DNA of 49,991 nt from Terriglobia bacterium (lineage in GTDB: Bacteria > Acidobacteriota > Terriglobia > Terriglobales > Acidobacteriaceae), in the NCBI GenBank assembly GCA_032252755.1, contig JAVUPY010000037.1, positions 1-49,991 on the forward strand. Direction: 5' to 3'. The notes beneath the pieces are model-generated. The model made no database searches. It worked only from the letters and a program-made list of their open reading frames with translations, and was not told the DNA's origin. The position numbers and the translations under genes were made by a program. Shown in pieces: positions 1 to 8,558 of the stretch (position 1 is the stretch's first letter; each line of letters starts with the position of its first letter).

Positions 1-2
1 TT

Positions 3-590
3 GAGGGCGGAAGCATCGACGTCAACGGGCGCGGAACGCTGATCACCACCGAAGAGTGCCTGCTTAGCACGGTTCAGCAGCGCAATCCGGGGCTATCGCG
101 AGCGGATATCGAACTGATCTTCGAGCGATACCTTGGCGTCACCAACGTGATCTGGCTCGAGCGCGGCATTGTTGGCGACGACACTCACGGTCATGTCGAC
201 GACATCACGCGGTTCGTCGGCCCGAACACGATCGTCACATGCTTCGAGGACGACCGCAGCGATCCAAATCACGAGATCCTGCGCGAGAACTACAAGCGAC
301 TGACGCGCGCGAAGGATCAGGACGGGAAGCCGCTGCGGATCGTGAAGATCCCGATGCCTTCGCCGGTCGTCTATCGCGACCAGCGACTGCCCGCGAGCTA
401 CGCGAACTTCTATATCGCGAATGGGCGCGTGCTGGTGCCTGTGTTCAACGATCCCAACGACCGCATTGCGCTGAACACGCTCGCAGAGTTGATGCCGAAA
501 CGCAGGATCGCGCCGATTTACTGCGGAGATCTCGTCTGGGGACTCGGGACGATCCACTGCATGACACAGCAACAGCCGAAGGGCGAGTGA
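3..590 (+). CDS. aguA: Agmatine deiminase, 3' part of gene (5' end outside window)
   Basis: The reading frame is open from base 3 to the TGA at 588-590, giving about 195 C-terminal residues of a porphyromonas-type arginine/agmatine deiminase. Visible family motifs are EGGSIDVNG near the start of the fragment, the histidine motif HGHVDD, and the C-terminal GLGTIHCMTQQ that holds the nucleophilic cysteine. The family hydrolyses agmatine to N-carbamoylputrescine and ammonia in the cytoplasm, a step to putrescine; peptidyl-arginine deiminases share the fold and cannot be fully excluded. The gene ends only 5 nt before the stop of the convergent MutS-like gene, and no terminator hairpin is visible between them. 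Whether a carbamoylputrescine amidase lies upstream cannot be seen. Confidence 0.9.
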   Translation, partial: EGGSIDVNGRGTLITTEECLLSTVQQRNPGLSRADIELIFERYLGVTNVIWLERGIVGDDTHGHVDDITRFVGPNTIVTCFEDDRSDPNHEILRENYKRLTRAKDQDGKPLRIVKIPMPSPVVYRDQRLPASYANFYIANGRVLVPVFNDPNDRIALNTLAELMPKRRIAPIYCGDLVWGLGTIHCMTQQQPKGE

Positions 591-595
591 CGACG

Positions 596-2374
596 TTACA
601 CGTCCAAACCAATCGACCTCATTAACGCCAGCCCATTGCTCTTCGTAACAATGCCCTCGCGCAACTTGTAATCGAAATGAATTCTTTCGTCCTCGAACTC
701 TTCCTGGAAGTGAACGTTGTGTACGTGCCCATCGAGCGGGCCACCAATCTCCGCGAGCGCCAGGTCGTGGGTGCTGACCATTCCTATGGCACCGCGGTCC
801 AGGAATGCATGAAGTACGCCCTCGGCTCCTATTCGCCGGTCATTCGAGTTGGTACCTTGCAGCAACTCGTCCAACAGGAATAGCAGTGGAAGATCACGGT
901 CTGCAAGATCGAAGAGCTTACGCAATCGAGTAATTTCGGCGTAAAAGCGCGAGCTTCCTTCCTGCAAGGAATCGTTGATCCGAATGCTCGCACCCACATG
1001 CAAGGAGGTCAGTCGAAGGCGTTGCGCCCGGACAGGTGCGCCAGCCATCGCCAGTACGGTGTTAATACCGACTGTCCGAAGCAACGTGCTTTTGCCAGAC
1101 ATATTTGAACCGCTTACGAGAAGAACTCGAGTGTCTCCGCACAAACGCACGCTGTTGCGAACGCAGCGTCCCGCGGGGACCAGTGGATGCCCAATCTCCT
1201 CGGATTCGAAACGCGCCGCTCCTTCTGTAAACTCTGGAAATGGGTCGGCGGGATGCTCATAGCTGTAGGTTCCCAGTGATATCAGTGCCTCGATCTCGCC
1301 GATTGCCTCTAACCAGCGACGGACCGCATGTCCGTGATCGCTTCGCCAGCGATCAGCGGCGAATGCTACGTGCACCGAGTACATCAGCGGAATATCGAGC
1401 AGGCCCACAATCATGTTTCTCCGGGAATCGGAGAAATCGACGATGGTTTTGAGACGAGCGATCGCTTCGGAACTCGCAAGCGTATGCGAGGAGAGGTCTC
1501 GCTGAAGAGATTTCAGACGTGGCGAAGAGAAAGCCTGTTGTTCGACCCGCGCCAAAACGCCGGAGAGCAAGCCGAGGTCGTGAAACACATGCTCGGAGCT
1601 GAGCAGAACCTTGTCAATCCAGTTCCGCAGGGAGTACCTCAGAATGCTTTCGACGACGATGACGATGAAAAATGGGGTGGCGATTCCGAAGTAGCCCCAC
1701 ACGACAACGCCACCGATTGCCAGGAGCGCGAGCACCCAACTGAAGCCGCGAAGCCAGCGGGGCTTTGTCTCGGATGGACCTTCCGCCCATTGGAGCAAGG
1801 CTTGCGGATGTACGCCCACGCTTGAATCCGCGCCCAATATGGCCAAATCCTCGCGGAGATCAAGCTGATCCCGCAGCTCACGAACGGCCACGTGCCGTTC
1901 GGCGATCTCATCCACTGTCGATGGGGCGAGCAGCCACTTCGCAAGGGTCTCTTCACCCATGCGGGTACGGGCAGTCGAGAGAAGTTCGAAGAGATTGCCG
2001 CGCCCGAATAGATCGAGGTCGGCAGCGTATTCGTGGTGAGGATCGTTGAACCTTTCGCCCGTCTGTCCTGTTCCCGCCCAGCGGTCTTCAATACGAGCCA
2101 AGCCAGCCTTATAAAACACCGCCTCACGCCGGGCCGTGTCACGGGATGTCAGAATGCGCGAATGATAAATCGCAATGGCCACAAAGCTGAGTAATGGAAG
2201 CAGCACCCACGACGGCGAGAAGGCATGCTGTTTCAGGGACTCCCAGGCCAGGACGACGATTATCAAGCCCAGCAGCAAACGAAGATTCCCAAGACGAATG
2301 TGGATTGCCTCGCAATGAGCGGCTGCTGTTTCGCGGTGTTTGAGGCGGTCTCGATATTCCTGCGCTGGCTCCAC
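596..2374 (-). CDS. Membrane-anchored MutS-family ATPase
   Basis: This 592-residue protein carries a C-terminal MutS ATPase domain. The Walker A motif GSNMSGKST is at about 422-430, Walker B with the DE pair is at about 502-503, and NDR follows. A core motif DLDLFGRGNLFELL is near residue 119. Unlike MutS1 it lacks the mismatch-recognition domain. It has hydrophobic segments near residues 31-46, 55-72 and 211-245, so it is probably membrane bound. MutS-related proteins of this size and form are known in several phyla, but their role is unclear and canonical mismatch repair is unlikely. The start is a GTG at 2374 without a good Shine-Dalgarno sequence, so the N-terminus is uncertain. It stands alone, between a convergent agmatine deiminase gene and a co-directional thioredoxin gene that is separated by a hairpin. 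Confidence 0.8.
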   Translation of the reverse strand: MEPAQEYRDRLKHRETAAAHCEAIHIRLGNLRLLLGLIIVVLAWESLKQHAFSPSWVLLPLLSFVAIAIYHSRILTSRDTARREAVFYKAGLARIEDRWAGTGQTGERFNDPHHEYAADLDLFGRGNLFELLSTARTRMGEETLAKWLLAPSTVDEIAERHVAVRELRDQLDLREDLAILGADSSVGVHPQALLQWAEGPSETKPRWLRGFSWVLALLAIGGVVVWGYFGIATPFFIVIVVESILRYSLRNWIDKVLLSSEHVFHDLGLLSGVLARVEQQAFSSPRLKSLQRDLSSHTLASSEAIARLKTIVDFSDSRRNMIVGLLDIPLMYSVHVAFAADRWRSDHGHAVRRWLEAIGEIEALISLGTYSYEHPADPFPEFTEGAARFESEEIGHPLVPAGRCVRNSVRLCGDTRVLLVSGSNMSGKSTLLRTVGINTVLAMAGAPVRAQRLRLTSLHVGASIRINDSLQEGSSRFYAEITRLRKLFDLADRDLPLLFLLDELLQGTNSNDRRIGAEGVLHAFLDRGAIGMVSTHDLALAEIGGPLDGHVHNVHFQEEFEDERIHFDYKLREGIVTKSNGLALMRSIGLDV

Positions 2375-2444
2375 AGGTTGAGAATACAGCAGGAGGAGTG
2401 ACGGTCAAACCAAGAGAGATGGGCGCCGTCTCCCAAACGAACTA

Positions 2445-2470
2445 CCCCGCCCTGGCGAGCCAGGACGGGG
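2445..2470 (-). terminator. Hairpin downstream of the DsbA-like gene
   Basis: CCCCGCCCTGG at 2445-2455 pairs with CCAGGACGGGG at 2460-2470 around a CGAG loop. The stem is 11 bp with one C-A mismatch. It sits 28 nt past the minus-strand stop at 2498 and is a likely terminator of that gene, although the T-tract on the minus strand is weak. Confidence 0.6.
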
Positions 2471-2497
2471 CACAGGAACTTTCTTGGATGGCGAAAA

Positions 2498-3466
2498 CTA
2501 TTGTTTCTGTGTGGCCTCGAAATCGACGAGCGCCTTCAATGTGTCGTAGGGGACGCCGCCAACGTTGCTGATGGGGCGGCCGTTCACGAAGAGCGTTGGG
2601 GTGCCGGTGACTTTCACTTTCCTGCCGAGGTCGATCGACTTCTCGATGCGCTCGCGCGTGTCGAGGCTGGCGGCACAGGTGGCGATTTTGGCCGGGTCGG
2701 CGCCGGCCTGCTGGGCGTACTGCTTCAGCTTGTCGATTGCGTTCTCCTTGGTGATCTCGCCCTGGTTGGTGTAGATGGCCTCGATGAAAGTGTTGGCGTC
2801 CTGATTGCTGGTGCGGTAGATGCAGTCGAGATAGCTGGCGGCCTCCATGGCCCAGGGATGGAGTTCGGCGAGCGGGAAGCTCTGGAAGATGAGGCGGGCG
2901 TTAGGTTCGTTGCTGAGCAGGCGGTCGACGATGGGCTGCGCTGCCTTGCAGGCCGGACACTCAAGATCGCCGAACTCGACAATGGTTACGCTGGGCGTGG
3001 CCGAGCCGCGGGTTGGGCCAAAGGCCTTTTGCAGGAGTTGGCGGTTGTCGGAGTAAGGATCGGCTCCGAAGGGGATCATTTCGCCGTTGATGGCGTGCTT
3101 GCCGTCCGGCATGACGTAGAGTTTGGCGACCTGCTGGCCTTCGGGCGTGCTGGCGAGGGCGGTGACTTCGGCGACGCCGGGGACTTGGGACCAGCGGATG
3201 TCGGCGACCTTGAAGTTGAGGTTGGGCTGGAACCCGAACATGCGGTTGTAGAAGGCGAGCACCGTGGCCTGATCGGGGAGCTTGGCGTCGGTGGCCGGGA
3301 CTTCTTCGGTCTTCTTCTCGGCGGGAGCAGCCGTTTTTGCCGAGTTGGATGTAGATGCTTTCGCGGGCTTGGCGGTCTTTATGGGCGTCTTCGGCGATTG
3401 TTGAGCGAACGCAAAGCCAGTCATAAAGGCTGCGCTCGCCATGATCAATGCGATTTTCCTGTACAT
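2498..3466 (-). CDS. Secreted DsbA-like thioredoxin-fold protein
   Basis: The 322-residue product begins with a clear signal peptide (MYRKIALIMASAAF, cleavage after FAFA) followed by a Lys/Ala/Pro-rich linker to about residue 60. Residues 64-150 form a small N-terminal domain, and the rest is a DsbA/Thioredoxin_4 domain. That domain has the redox motif CPAC at 170-173 in the context EFGDLECPAC, and the cis-proline loop TGTPTLFVNG near the C-terminus. It is probably a periplasmic thiol-disulfide oxidoreductase; whether it oxidises or isomerises disulfides cannot be told. The ATG at 3466 has a GAAGGA ribosome site just upstream. nadE lies 27 nt upstream on the same strand, so cotranscription is possible. 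A hairpin follows the stop. Confidence 0.85.
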   Translation of the reverse strand: MYRKIALIMASAAFMTGFAFAQQSPKTPIKTAKPAKASTSNSAKTAAPAEKKTEEVPATDAKLPDQATVLAFYNRMFGFQPNLNFKVADIRWSQVPGVAEVTALASTPEGQQVAKLYVMPDGKHAINGEMIPFGADPYSDNRQLLQKAFGPTRGSATPSVTIVEFGDLECPACKAAQPIVDRLLSNEPNARLIFQSFPLAELHPWAMEAASYLDCIYRTSNQDANTFIEAIYTNQGEITKENAIDKLKQYAQQAGADPAKIATCAASLDTRERIEKSIDLGRKVKVTGTPTLFVNGRPISNVGGVPYDTLKALVDFEATQKQ

Positions 3467-3493
3467 GGATTCCTTCTGTCCTTCAACTCAAAC

Positions 3494-5134
3494 TCAGACT
3501 TCGTGACGGACTGCTATGGGGAAACGGCGTCCCACACCGAACGCCTTTTCCGTGATCTTAATCCCCGGGGCCGCTTGCTGTCGCTTGTACTCTGAACGCT
3601 CTATCATCTTTACCACACGGCGCACGAGTTCGATATCCACTTTGCGGGTTTCCGCGATCTGCTCGGCCGAGCGAAGGTCCTCGACATAGTCTTCGAGGAT
3701 CTGGTCAAGGATGTCGTAGGGCGGCAGAGAGTCGCTGTCGAACTGGTTGGGGCGGAGTTCGGCGGAGGGCGCCTTGGTCATCGTCGATTTCGGGATGACG
3801 TGGCGCACCGAATTCACGTATGAGGCTATACGGTAGACCATCGTCTTCGGCACATCGGAGATGACCGCGAGTCCGCCGGCCATGTCTCCGTAAAGGGTGC
3901 AATAGCCGACACCGAGTTCCGACTTGTTGCCGGTGGAGAGCACGAGCGCGCCGAACTTGTTGGAGAGCGCCATGAGAATGGTGCCGCGAATGCGCGCCTG
4001 GATGTTCTCCTCGGTCTCGTTCTCGGGCAGTCCGGCAAAGACGCCGGAGAGCGCGTGCTTGAAGCAGCCGAAGATATCGACGATGGGAACGATTTCGAAA
4101 CGGATGCCGAGGTTGGCGGCGAGTTCGCGCGCGTCTTCGATGCTTCCCCGCGAGGAATACTGGCTGGGCATGCCGACGCCGATGACATTTTCCGGACCGA
4201 GGGCTTCGGCGGCGATGGCGGCGGTGAGGGCGGAGTCGATACCGCCGCTGAGACCGACGATGGCCTGGCGGAAGCCGCACTTGTGGACATAGTCTCGGGT
4301 GCCAAGAACGAGCGCGGAGTAGGCGCTGGCTTCGGTTCCGGGAGGGCGCTCGTGGACGTCGCCCTTCTGGGTCGCGGTGTCGAAGTAGATCAGGTCCTCT
4401 TCGAAGGATTTCGCCTGCGCCAGCACGAGACCGTCAGGGCCGATCACCAGACTGGAGCCATCGAAGACGAGGCTGTCGTTGCCGCCGACCTGGTTCACCA
4501 TGGCCACAGGAACGCGATAGTGGGTGGCGATGGTGGCAAGCATTTCGTAACGGAATTCGCGCTTGCCGAGGTGAAAGGGCGAAGCGGAAATGTTCAGCAA
4601 GATCTGGCCGCCGGCGCCGAGGAGTTCGGCGACGGGATCGACTCCGTAAAGTTGTCGATTCCAGAAATTCTTATCATTCCAGGCATCTTCACAAATGGTG
4701 AGCGCAATCTTGGAGCCGCAGAGGTCGATAAGTTCCTGGTGCTTCGCGGGAGCGAAATTGCGGGATTCGTCGAAGACGTCATACGTCGGCAGCAGGCGCT
4801 TGGATTGCACGAAGGCGATTTTGCCGTCGCGAAGGAGCGCGGCGGAGTTCATGACGCTCTTGCCGGTGCTGGCGTGCGCGGGGCTGGCGAATCCGCAGAC
4901 GACGGCGATTCCCTGGGTAGCGGCGGTGACTTCTTCGAGCGCCGATTGGTTGCGGGCGAGGAATGCGGGTTTTTCGACAAGGTCTCGGGGAGGGTAGCCG
5001 CAGATACTGAGTTCGTGGAAGAGGATAAGGTCGGCGCCGGCGTCGCGAGCGCGCCGGGAATACTCGATGATTTTGGCGGCGTTGCCTTTGAAGTCGCCAA
5101 CCGTGGTGTTGATCTGTCCCAGGGCGAGGATCAC
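3494..5134 (-). CDS. nadE: Glutamine-dependent NAD+ synthetase
   Basis: This 546-residue protein amidates deamido-NAD to NAD+ with ATP, taking ammonia from glutamine, in the last step of NAD synthesis. The N-terminal nitrilase-type glutaminase domain shows the catalytic triad: Glu41 (FHELSICGYPP), Lys112 (QSKRLLPTYDVFDE) and Cys148 (LTICEDAW). The C-terminal synthetase domain has the ATP pyrophosphatase P-loop SGGIDS at 296-301. Length and domain order fit the two-domain bacterial enzyme. The start is GTG at 5134, where the family N-terminus ILALGQINTTVGD begins. There is no Shine-Dalgarno sequence; a promoter-like -10 lies 6 nt upstream, suggesting a leaderless mRNA. The dsbA-like gene follows after 27 nt. 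Confidence 0.95.
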   Translation of the reverse strand: MILALGQINTTVGDFKGNAAKIIEYSRRARDAGADLILFHELSICGYPPRDLVEKPAFLARNQSALEEVTAATQGIAVVCGFASPAHASTGKSVMNSAALLRDGKIAFVQSKRLLPTYDVFDESRNFAPAKHQELIDLCGSKIALTICEDAWNDKNFWNRQLYGVDPVAELLGAGGQILLNISASPFHLGKREFRYEMLATIATHYRVPVAMVNQVGGNDSLVFDGSSLVIGPDGLVLAQAKSFEEDLIYFDTATQKGDVHERPPGTEASAYSALVLGTRDYVHKCGFRQAIVGLSGGIDSALTAAIAAEALGPENVIGVGMPSQYSSRGSIEDARELAANLGIRFEIVPIVDIFGCFKHALSGVFAGLPENETEENIQARIRGTILMALSNKFGALVLSTGNKSELGVGYCTLYGDMAGGLAVISDVPKTMVYRIASYVNSVRHVIPKSTMTKAPSAELRPNQFDSDSLPPYDILDQILEDYVEDLRSAEQIAETRKVDIELVRRVVKMIERSEYKRQQAAPGIKITEKAFGVGRRFPIAVRHEV

Positions 5135-5140
5135 GGATTA

Positions 5141-5170
5141 AGTGTAAAGCGCGCGAGCGAGGGTCGCCAA
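5141..5170 (-). promoter_or_regulatory. Putative sigma70-type promoter of nadE (leaderless)
   Basis: On the minus strand TTGGCG (5170-5165), an 18-nt spacer and TACACT (5146-5141) resemble -35 and -10 boxes. Only six bases separate the -10 from the GTG start at 5134, so transcription would begin at or next to the start codon. This rests on sequence inspection only. Confidence 0.45.
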
Positions 5171-5195
5171 CTGACGAGAGAATTACCCCCTGCAA

Positions 5196-5222
5196 GAAAA
5201 ACCCACCTGAGTACCAGGTGGG
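5196..5222 (-). terminator. Rho-independent terminator of the secreted-protein gene
   Basis: CCCACCTG (5202-5209) and CAGGTGGG (5215-5222) form a perfect 8-bp stem with a 5-nt loop. On the minus strand it is followed at once by TTTTTCTTGC. It lies 22 nt past the stop at 5244, and transcription from that gene should end here, upstream of the nadE promoter. Confidence 0.85.
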
Positions 5223-5243
5223 CGTGTGGAGCTTAATGCCGGT

Positions 5244-6350
5244 CTACATCGGCGGACTCGTTCCCATACCGCCGCCGGGAGGTCCGCCCATGGTTGGCGG
5301 GGCCCCGGTGGGATCGGAACCCGGCATGTTGTCCGGTTGTCCGGGCTGCCCGGGTTGTGTTTGCGTGGGGCTGCCGGGCGGTGGTGTCTGATGGGGATCC
5401 TGTCGAGCCCCCGGGCTTGTGGTGATGGCCTTTTCGCCTGGACGGAGCAGGCTTGGTGCGTTTTCGGGTTGCTGTTCTGGTGCCTGCTCTTTCTTGGCGA
5501 CCTCGGTTCCAGTGTCGATGTGGACTTCCGGAGTAGTGCGCACGATCTTTTCGCCGTCCACCTTCATGGTTTCGACGCGGATCACACGATCACCGACAAA
5601 GCGCACGAAATGTACTTCCTGCGGCGGCTGACCATACATCCACTCTTCGTAATCTTCTTTGCCGTCGTTGTCACGGATCTTCTTGTCGGCGCGACCCATG
5701 GCGGCCATCACCATGTCCTTGTCCATGCCGACGAGCGCTCTGTGGTCCTTGATTGCCTGCTGCACGACAGGCGGCAGCGACGCGGCGTAGGCTTGCGCGG
5801 CATTCAAGGCCGTGAAGTCGAGAATCGGCTTCAGCATGGTTTTAATCTGTTCCGTGGTGACTTGCGGAATGTAGTTCTTGAATTCGATAGCGATATACGA
5901 CCCGCGATTATTGACGTCGAGATTGGTGGGATCGCCACTGCGATCCATGGGCGCTACCTGGCCACCCGTCGCTCCCACGGAAATGCGCTCGTACCATTTC
6001 TTCTTTTTAACCGGGCCACCGTTGATCTCGAAAATGATGGCCTTGCCCTTGAAGAGCACGTTGGTAATTCGCACGCGGTCGCCGGGTTTGGCGGCGGGAC
6101 CGTACTGGGCCACCATCGCTCGAACTTCCTGGGGACCGGGCGTGACCCTGCCGTCCGGCGTGATCTTGAGGCCGACCTTTCCCATGGGGAAATAGGTGTG
6201 ACAGAAGACCTGTTCCGCCTGGAAGTTGCGGATGATCATCTGCCGCCCCTGGTCGTTGAGTTTCTCCGGTTTGCCTTTATCTCCCGCAAGTAACGGAACG
6301 GCAAGAATGACGAGCGCGGCAGCGAGCGCTGCTTTGCGATGCGGCTTCAT
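5244..6350 (-). CDS. Secreted protein with BamE/SmpA-like segment and Pro/Gly-rich tail
   Basis: The 368-residue protein has a signal peptide (MKPHRKAALAAALVIL, cleavage near LLAG). Residues about 30-190 form an unrecognised domain. Residues about 215-270 (ALVGMDKDMVMAAMGRADKK onward) resemble the SmpA/OmlA/BamE-type fold, in which a short helix pair precedes a strand with YEEWMYG. The last 80 residues are a low-complexity Pro/Gly/Gln/Thr-rich tail. I do not recognise the whole family; it looks like a periplasmic or outer-membrane-associated protein common in acidobacterial genomes. It is a single gene ending in a strong intrinsic terminator, with the CPBP protease gene 77 nt upstream on the same strand. 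Function unknown. Confidence 0.75.
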   Translation of the reverse strand: MKPHRKAALAAALVILAVPLLAGDKGKPEKLNDQGRQMIIRNFQAEQVFCHTYFPMGKVGLKITPDGRVTPGPQEVRAMVAQYGPAAKPGDRVRITNVLFKGKAIIFEINGGPVKKKKWYERISVGATGGQVAPMDRSGDPTNLDVNNRGSYIAIEFKNYIPQVTTEQIKTMLKPILDFTALNAAQAYAASLPPVVQQAIKDHRALVGMDKDMVMAAMGRADKKIRDNDGKEDYEEWMYGQPPQEVHFVRFVGDRVIRVETMKVDGEKIVRTTPEVHIDTGTEVAKKEQAPEQQPENAPSLLRPGEKAITTSPGARQDPHQTPPPGSPTQTQPGQPGQPDNMPGSDPTGAPPTMGGPPGGGMGTSPPM

Positions 6351-6427
6351 GGGAGGCCTCGATTTCTGCCTGCATTATAAGCCCGTTTCAGTACCCCAGG
6401 AGGGGGCTCAAGCCGGCTTCACCGGAG

Positions 6428-7372
6428 TTAGATGCTCGCCTCTGTGTTACGTTGCGGCACGGAAATGGAAGAGAGTTCCGGCTTTGGGGCCCAAGCGACC
6501 AGCACGAACCCAAGAAGAAGCACCAGCGTGCCAGTCAGGCTGGCTTCCAGACCGTAAGCGCCGCCCGTGAGCAAGTGCGAGCCGTGCGCAGTGGAGCGGA
6601 CAACGATCGAAAAATCGCGAATTCCGCTGACCGGTAATCCGTAAACGATGCCGAGAAAAAAATTCCACCCAAAGTGCATCCCGATGGGGAGCCAGAGGGT
6701 TCGGGTGCGAAGGTAGGCGTAGGCGAAAAGGACTCCCACCAGGATAGTGTTGAAAAACGCGAGGCTGAGCATGCCCTGCGAGTTGGGATTCTGTAGGTGA
6801 ACTGCGCCGAAAAAGATCGAAAGCACGATGATGGCACCGATCGGGCGAATGGCTTCCACGAGGCGCTGAAAGGGATATCCGCGAAACGCGAGTTCTTCCA
6901 GGGCCGCACCTCCGATGAGAAGTACTACTGCGAGCAGTTCATGGGCGATTGCCAGGCCGGAGAAATTGAAAGCGAGCGACAGGTGGCCGATGATCGCCAC
7001 CGACGCAACTGCGATGGTGATGAGGACAGCCGAGATCGCGAATCCTGCTGCGGACTGCGTTACTGCCAGCCGTCTCCAGGGGAGTCCTTGATACTGCCAG
7101 GGATCGCCATCCCACTGATCGAGAATGCGCGTGTAGAGCAGAAAGCCTCCAGCCAGCACGGCTGCGGCGAGCCAGCGATAAGCAGTGTCGGCCAGTAACG
7201 GGTGCCCGGCGAAAGCAAGAAACGTGAGAATCGGAATGAAGAGATTCGCGAGCACAACCAGGATCGCGGCCAGAAGAAAACGCACAAGTGGATGCGGCGG
7301 CTTGGGGAGGGAGACCGGCGCCGGAACATATTCCGGCGTCGGCCCGGAAAAAATGGGGTGCTCCGGAGTCAT
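6428..7372 (-). CDS. CPBP family intramembrane metalloprotease
   Basis: This 314-residue polytopic membrane protein holds all the motifs of the CPBP (CAAX protease/bacteriocin-processing, Abi) family. They are EELAFRG with Glu159, Glu160 and Arg164, FFGAVH with His192, and GMHFGWNFF with His233 and Asn237. These residues bind the catalytic zinc and water within the membrane. About eight hydrophobic segments are visible from residue 30 on; residues 1-28 are a Pro-rich cytoplasmic tail. Substrates of bacterial members are mostly unknown. The start ATG at 7372 overlaps the last 4 nt of the upstream GHMP kinase gene, implying translational coupling. Confidence 0.9.
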   Translation of the reverse strand: MTPEHPIFSGPTPEYVPAPVSLPKPPHPLVRFLLAAILVVLANLFIPILTFLAFAGHPLLADTAYRWLAAAVLAGGFLLYTRILDQWDGDPWQYQGLPWRRLAVTQSAAGFAISAVLITIAVASVAIIGHLSLAFNFSGLAIAHELLAVVLLIGGAALEELAFRGYPFQRLVEAIRPIGAIIVLSIFFGAVHLQNPNSQGMLSLAFFNTILVGVLFAYAYLRTRTLWLPIGMHFGWNFFLGIVYGLPVSGIRDFSIVVRSTAHGSHLLTGGAYGLEASLTGTLVLLLGFVLVAWAPKPELSSISVPQRNTEASI

Positions 7373-8418
7373 TTCGAAGCCTGGGTCGCGGCAACGACCT
7401 GGACCGACAGACCTTCACGAGCGACCCGGAAGGGCAGAATCGTGGCCTCCGCCGCGCGCAGGGCATTCTCAACCCGCTCGCGGGTATCCGGTTCGGCGAA
7501 GAACAGGACGCAACCGCCGCCGCCGGCTCCGCACACCTTTGCGGCCAATCCGCCATTCTTTTTCGCCACATCCACAAGTTTATCTATGAACGGCGTGGTT
7601 ATTCCCGGCGCGTTGGTGCGACGCAGTTTCCATTCCTCTCGAATGAGACGCGCTACTTCTCTCCACTTGCCGTTTGCGAGTGCGGCGTGCATGGCCTGGG
7701 CGATCGCGGTGATGTTCTCGAAATTACGGAACACCTTCTTGTTGCCGTCGATATGCGACTTGAAGACTTCCCAGTTGTTGATACCGGACTGTCGCGGCGC
7801 TCCGGTATAGGCGAGCACGAAACGCGAGTCGAGTTCCTCGAGCGGAACCGGAATGGCTTCACGATGAATGCCGTCAGGGTCGAGATGAATAGCGCTGGCG
7901 CCTCCGTAAAGCGCCGGGTAATAGTCCTGGCAGCCGGTGGGAACCTGGATCAGTTGCGCCTCGATGTTCTGAGCGAGCACGCGCGTCTCCTCCAGCCCCA
8001 GTTCCCTTCCCGTGAACTTCGCCAACGCGGCCGTCGAGGCGATCATCAGCGCCGAGGAACCTGAGATGCCCGCTCCGGCTGGAGACTCGGAGTGTGTCTC
8101 CATGCGGAACCCACCTTCGGGCGCGAAGAATTTCACAAGATAGGCGGCAAGAGGATGTTTGAACTTCGTCGCCTTGCAGAGTTCGCCGAAGCTCGCAAAC
8201 TTTTCCTCGCGTCCAGTATCGGTGGACTTGAGATGAATCTGCTTGCCAGATGTGGGATGAATGCGACAGGTGGTGAGAACGTTGACCGCGAGGTTTACCG
8301 TGACAGCACCAGGATGAAAGAGATAAAGAGGCCAGAGATCGACGGTGCCTCCGGCGAGATCAACGCGACATGGGGCTTGCGAAAGGATGATTTGCTGGGA
8401 ATTCCCTTGGGTCGGCAT
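7369..8418 (-). CDS. GHMP-family sugar kinase (heptose-kinase-like)
   Basis: The 349-residue protein has the three GHMP kinase motifs. The N-terminal one is APCRVDLAGGTVDLWP, the glycine/serine-rich ATP loop is SPAGAGISGSSALM near residue 120, and the C-terminal one is KVCGAGGGGCVLFF near residue 310. The first motif (RxDLAGGxxDxxP) is typical of D-glycero-D-manno-heptose 7-phosphate kinase and L-fucose/arabinose kinase-like members, so a phosphorylated sugar for nucleotide-sugar synthesis is the likely substrate; mevalonate kinase is less likely. No partner isomerase or nucleotidyltransferase of heptose synthesis is adjacent. The stop overlaps the CPBP protease start by 4 nt. Confidence 0.8.
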   Translation of the reverse strand: MPTQGNSQQIILSQAPCRVDLAGGTVDLWPLYLFHPGAVTVNLAVNVLTTCRIHPTSGKQIHLKSTDTGREEKFASFGELCKATKFKHPLAAYLVKFFAPEGGFRMETHSESPAGAGISGSSALMIASTAALAKFTGRELGLEETRVLAQNIEAQLIQVPTGCQDYYPALYGGASAIHLDPDGIHREAIPVPLEELDSRFVLAYTGAPRQSGINNWEVFKSHIDGNKKVFRNFENITAIAQAMHAALANGKWREVARLIREEWKLRRTNAPGITTPFIDKLVDVAKKNGGLAAKVCGAGGGGCVLFFAEPDTRERVENALRAAEATILPFRVAREGLSVQVVAATQASK

Positions 8419-8440
8419 GACAGAAGTGTTCTATCACAAC

Positions 8441-8535
8441 AATTGACGATTGACGATTTTCAGATTGACGATGAGGTTCACTACGAAGGCGCGAAGGCAC
8501 GAAGGAGGTCATTTCTAAACTCTTCGTGCCTTCGT
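8441..8535. repeat. Intergenic stutter repeat with inverted arms
   Basis: The gap downstream of the decarboxylase gene holds two word repeats. One is (AT)TGACGATT, repeated three times in 8441-8475. The other is GAAGGC(G/A)CGAAGG, whose arm CGAAGGCACGAAG (8492-8504) is matched in reverse by CTTCGTGCCTTCG (8522-8534), a perfect 13-bp stem with a 17-nt loop. It may act as a terminator, but the internal tandem structure resembles other intergenic elements of this window. Confidence 0.75.
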
Positions 8536-8558
8536 GACTTCAGGATGAGAAAGTGAAT

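Noticed and set aside
2501-3595. Long plus-strand frame of 364 codons opposite the DsbA-like gene
   Set aside because: It mirrors a clear gene with signal peptide and CPAC motif; its translation is Gly/Asp/Val-rich shadow sequence typical of a GC-rich antisense frame.
4055-5236. Plus-strand frame of 393 codons opposite nadE
   Set aside because: nadE has full catalytic motifs on the other strand; this frame has no family match and antisense-type composition.
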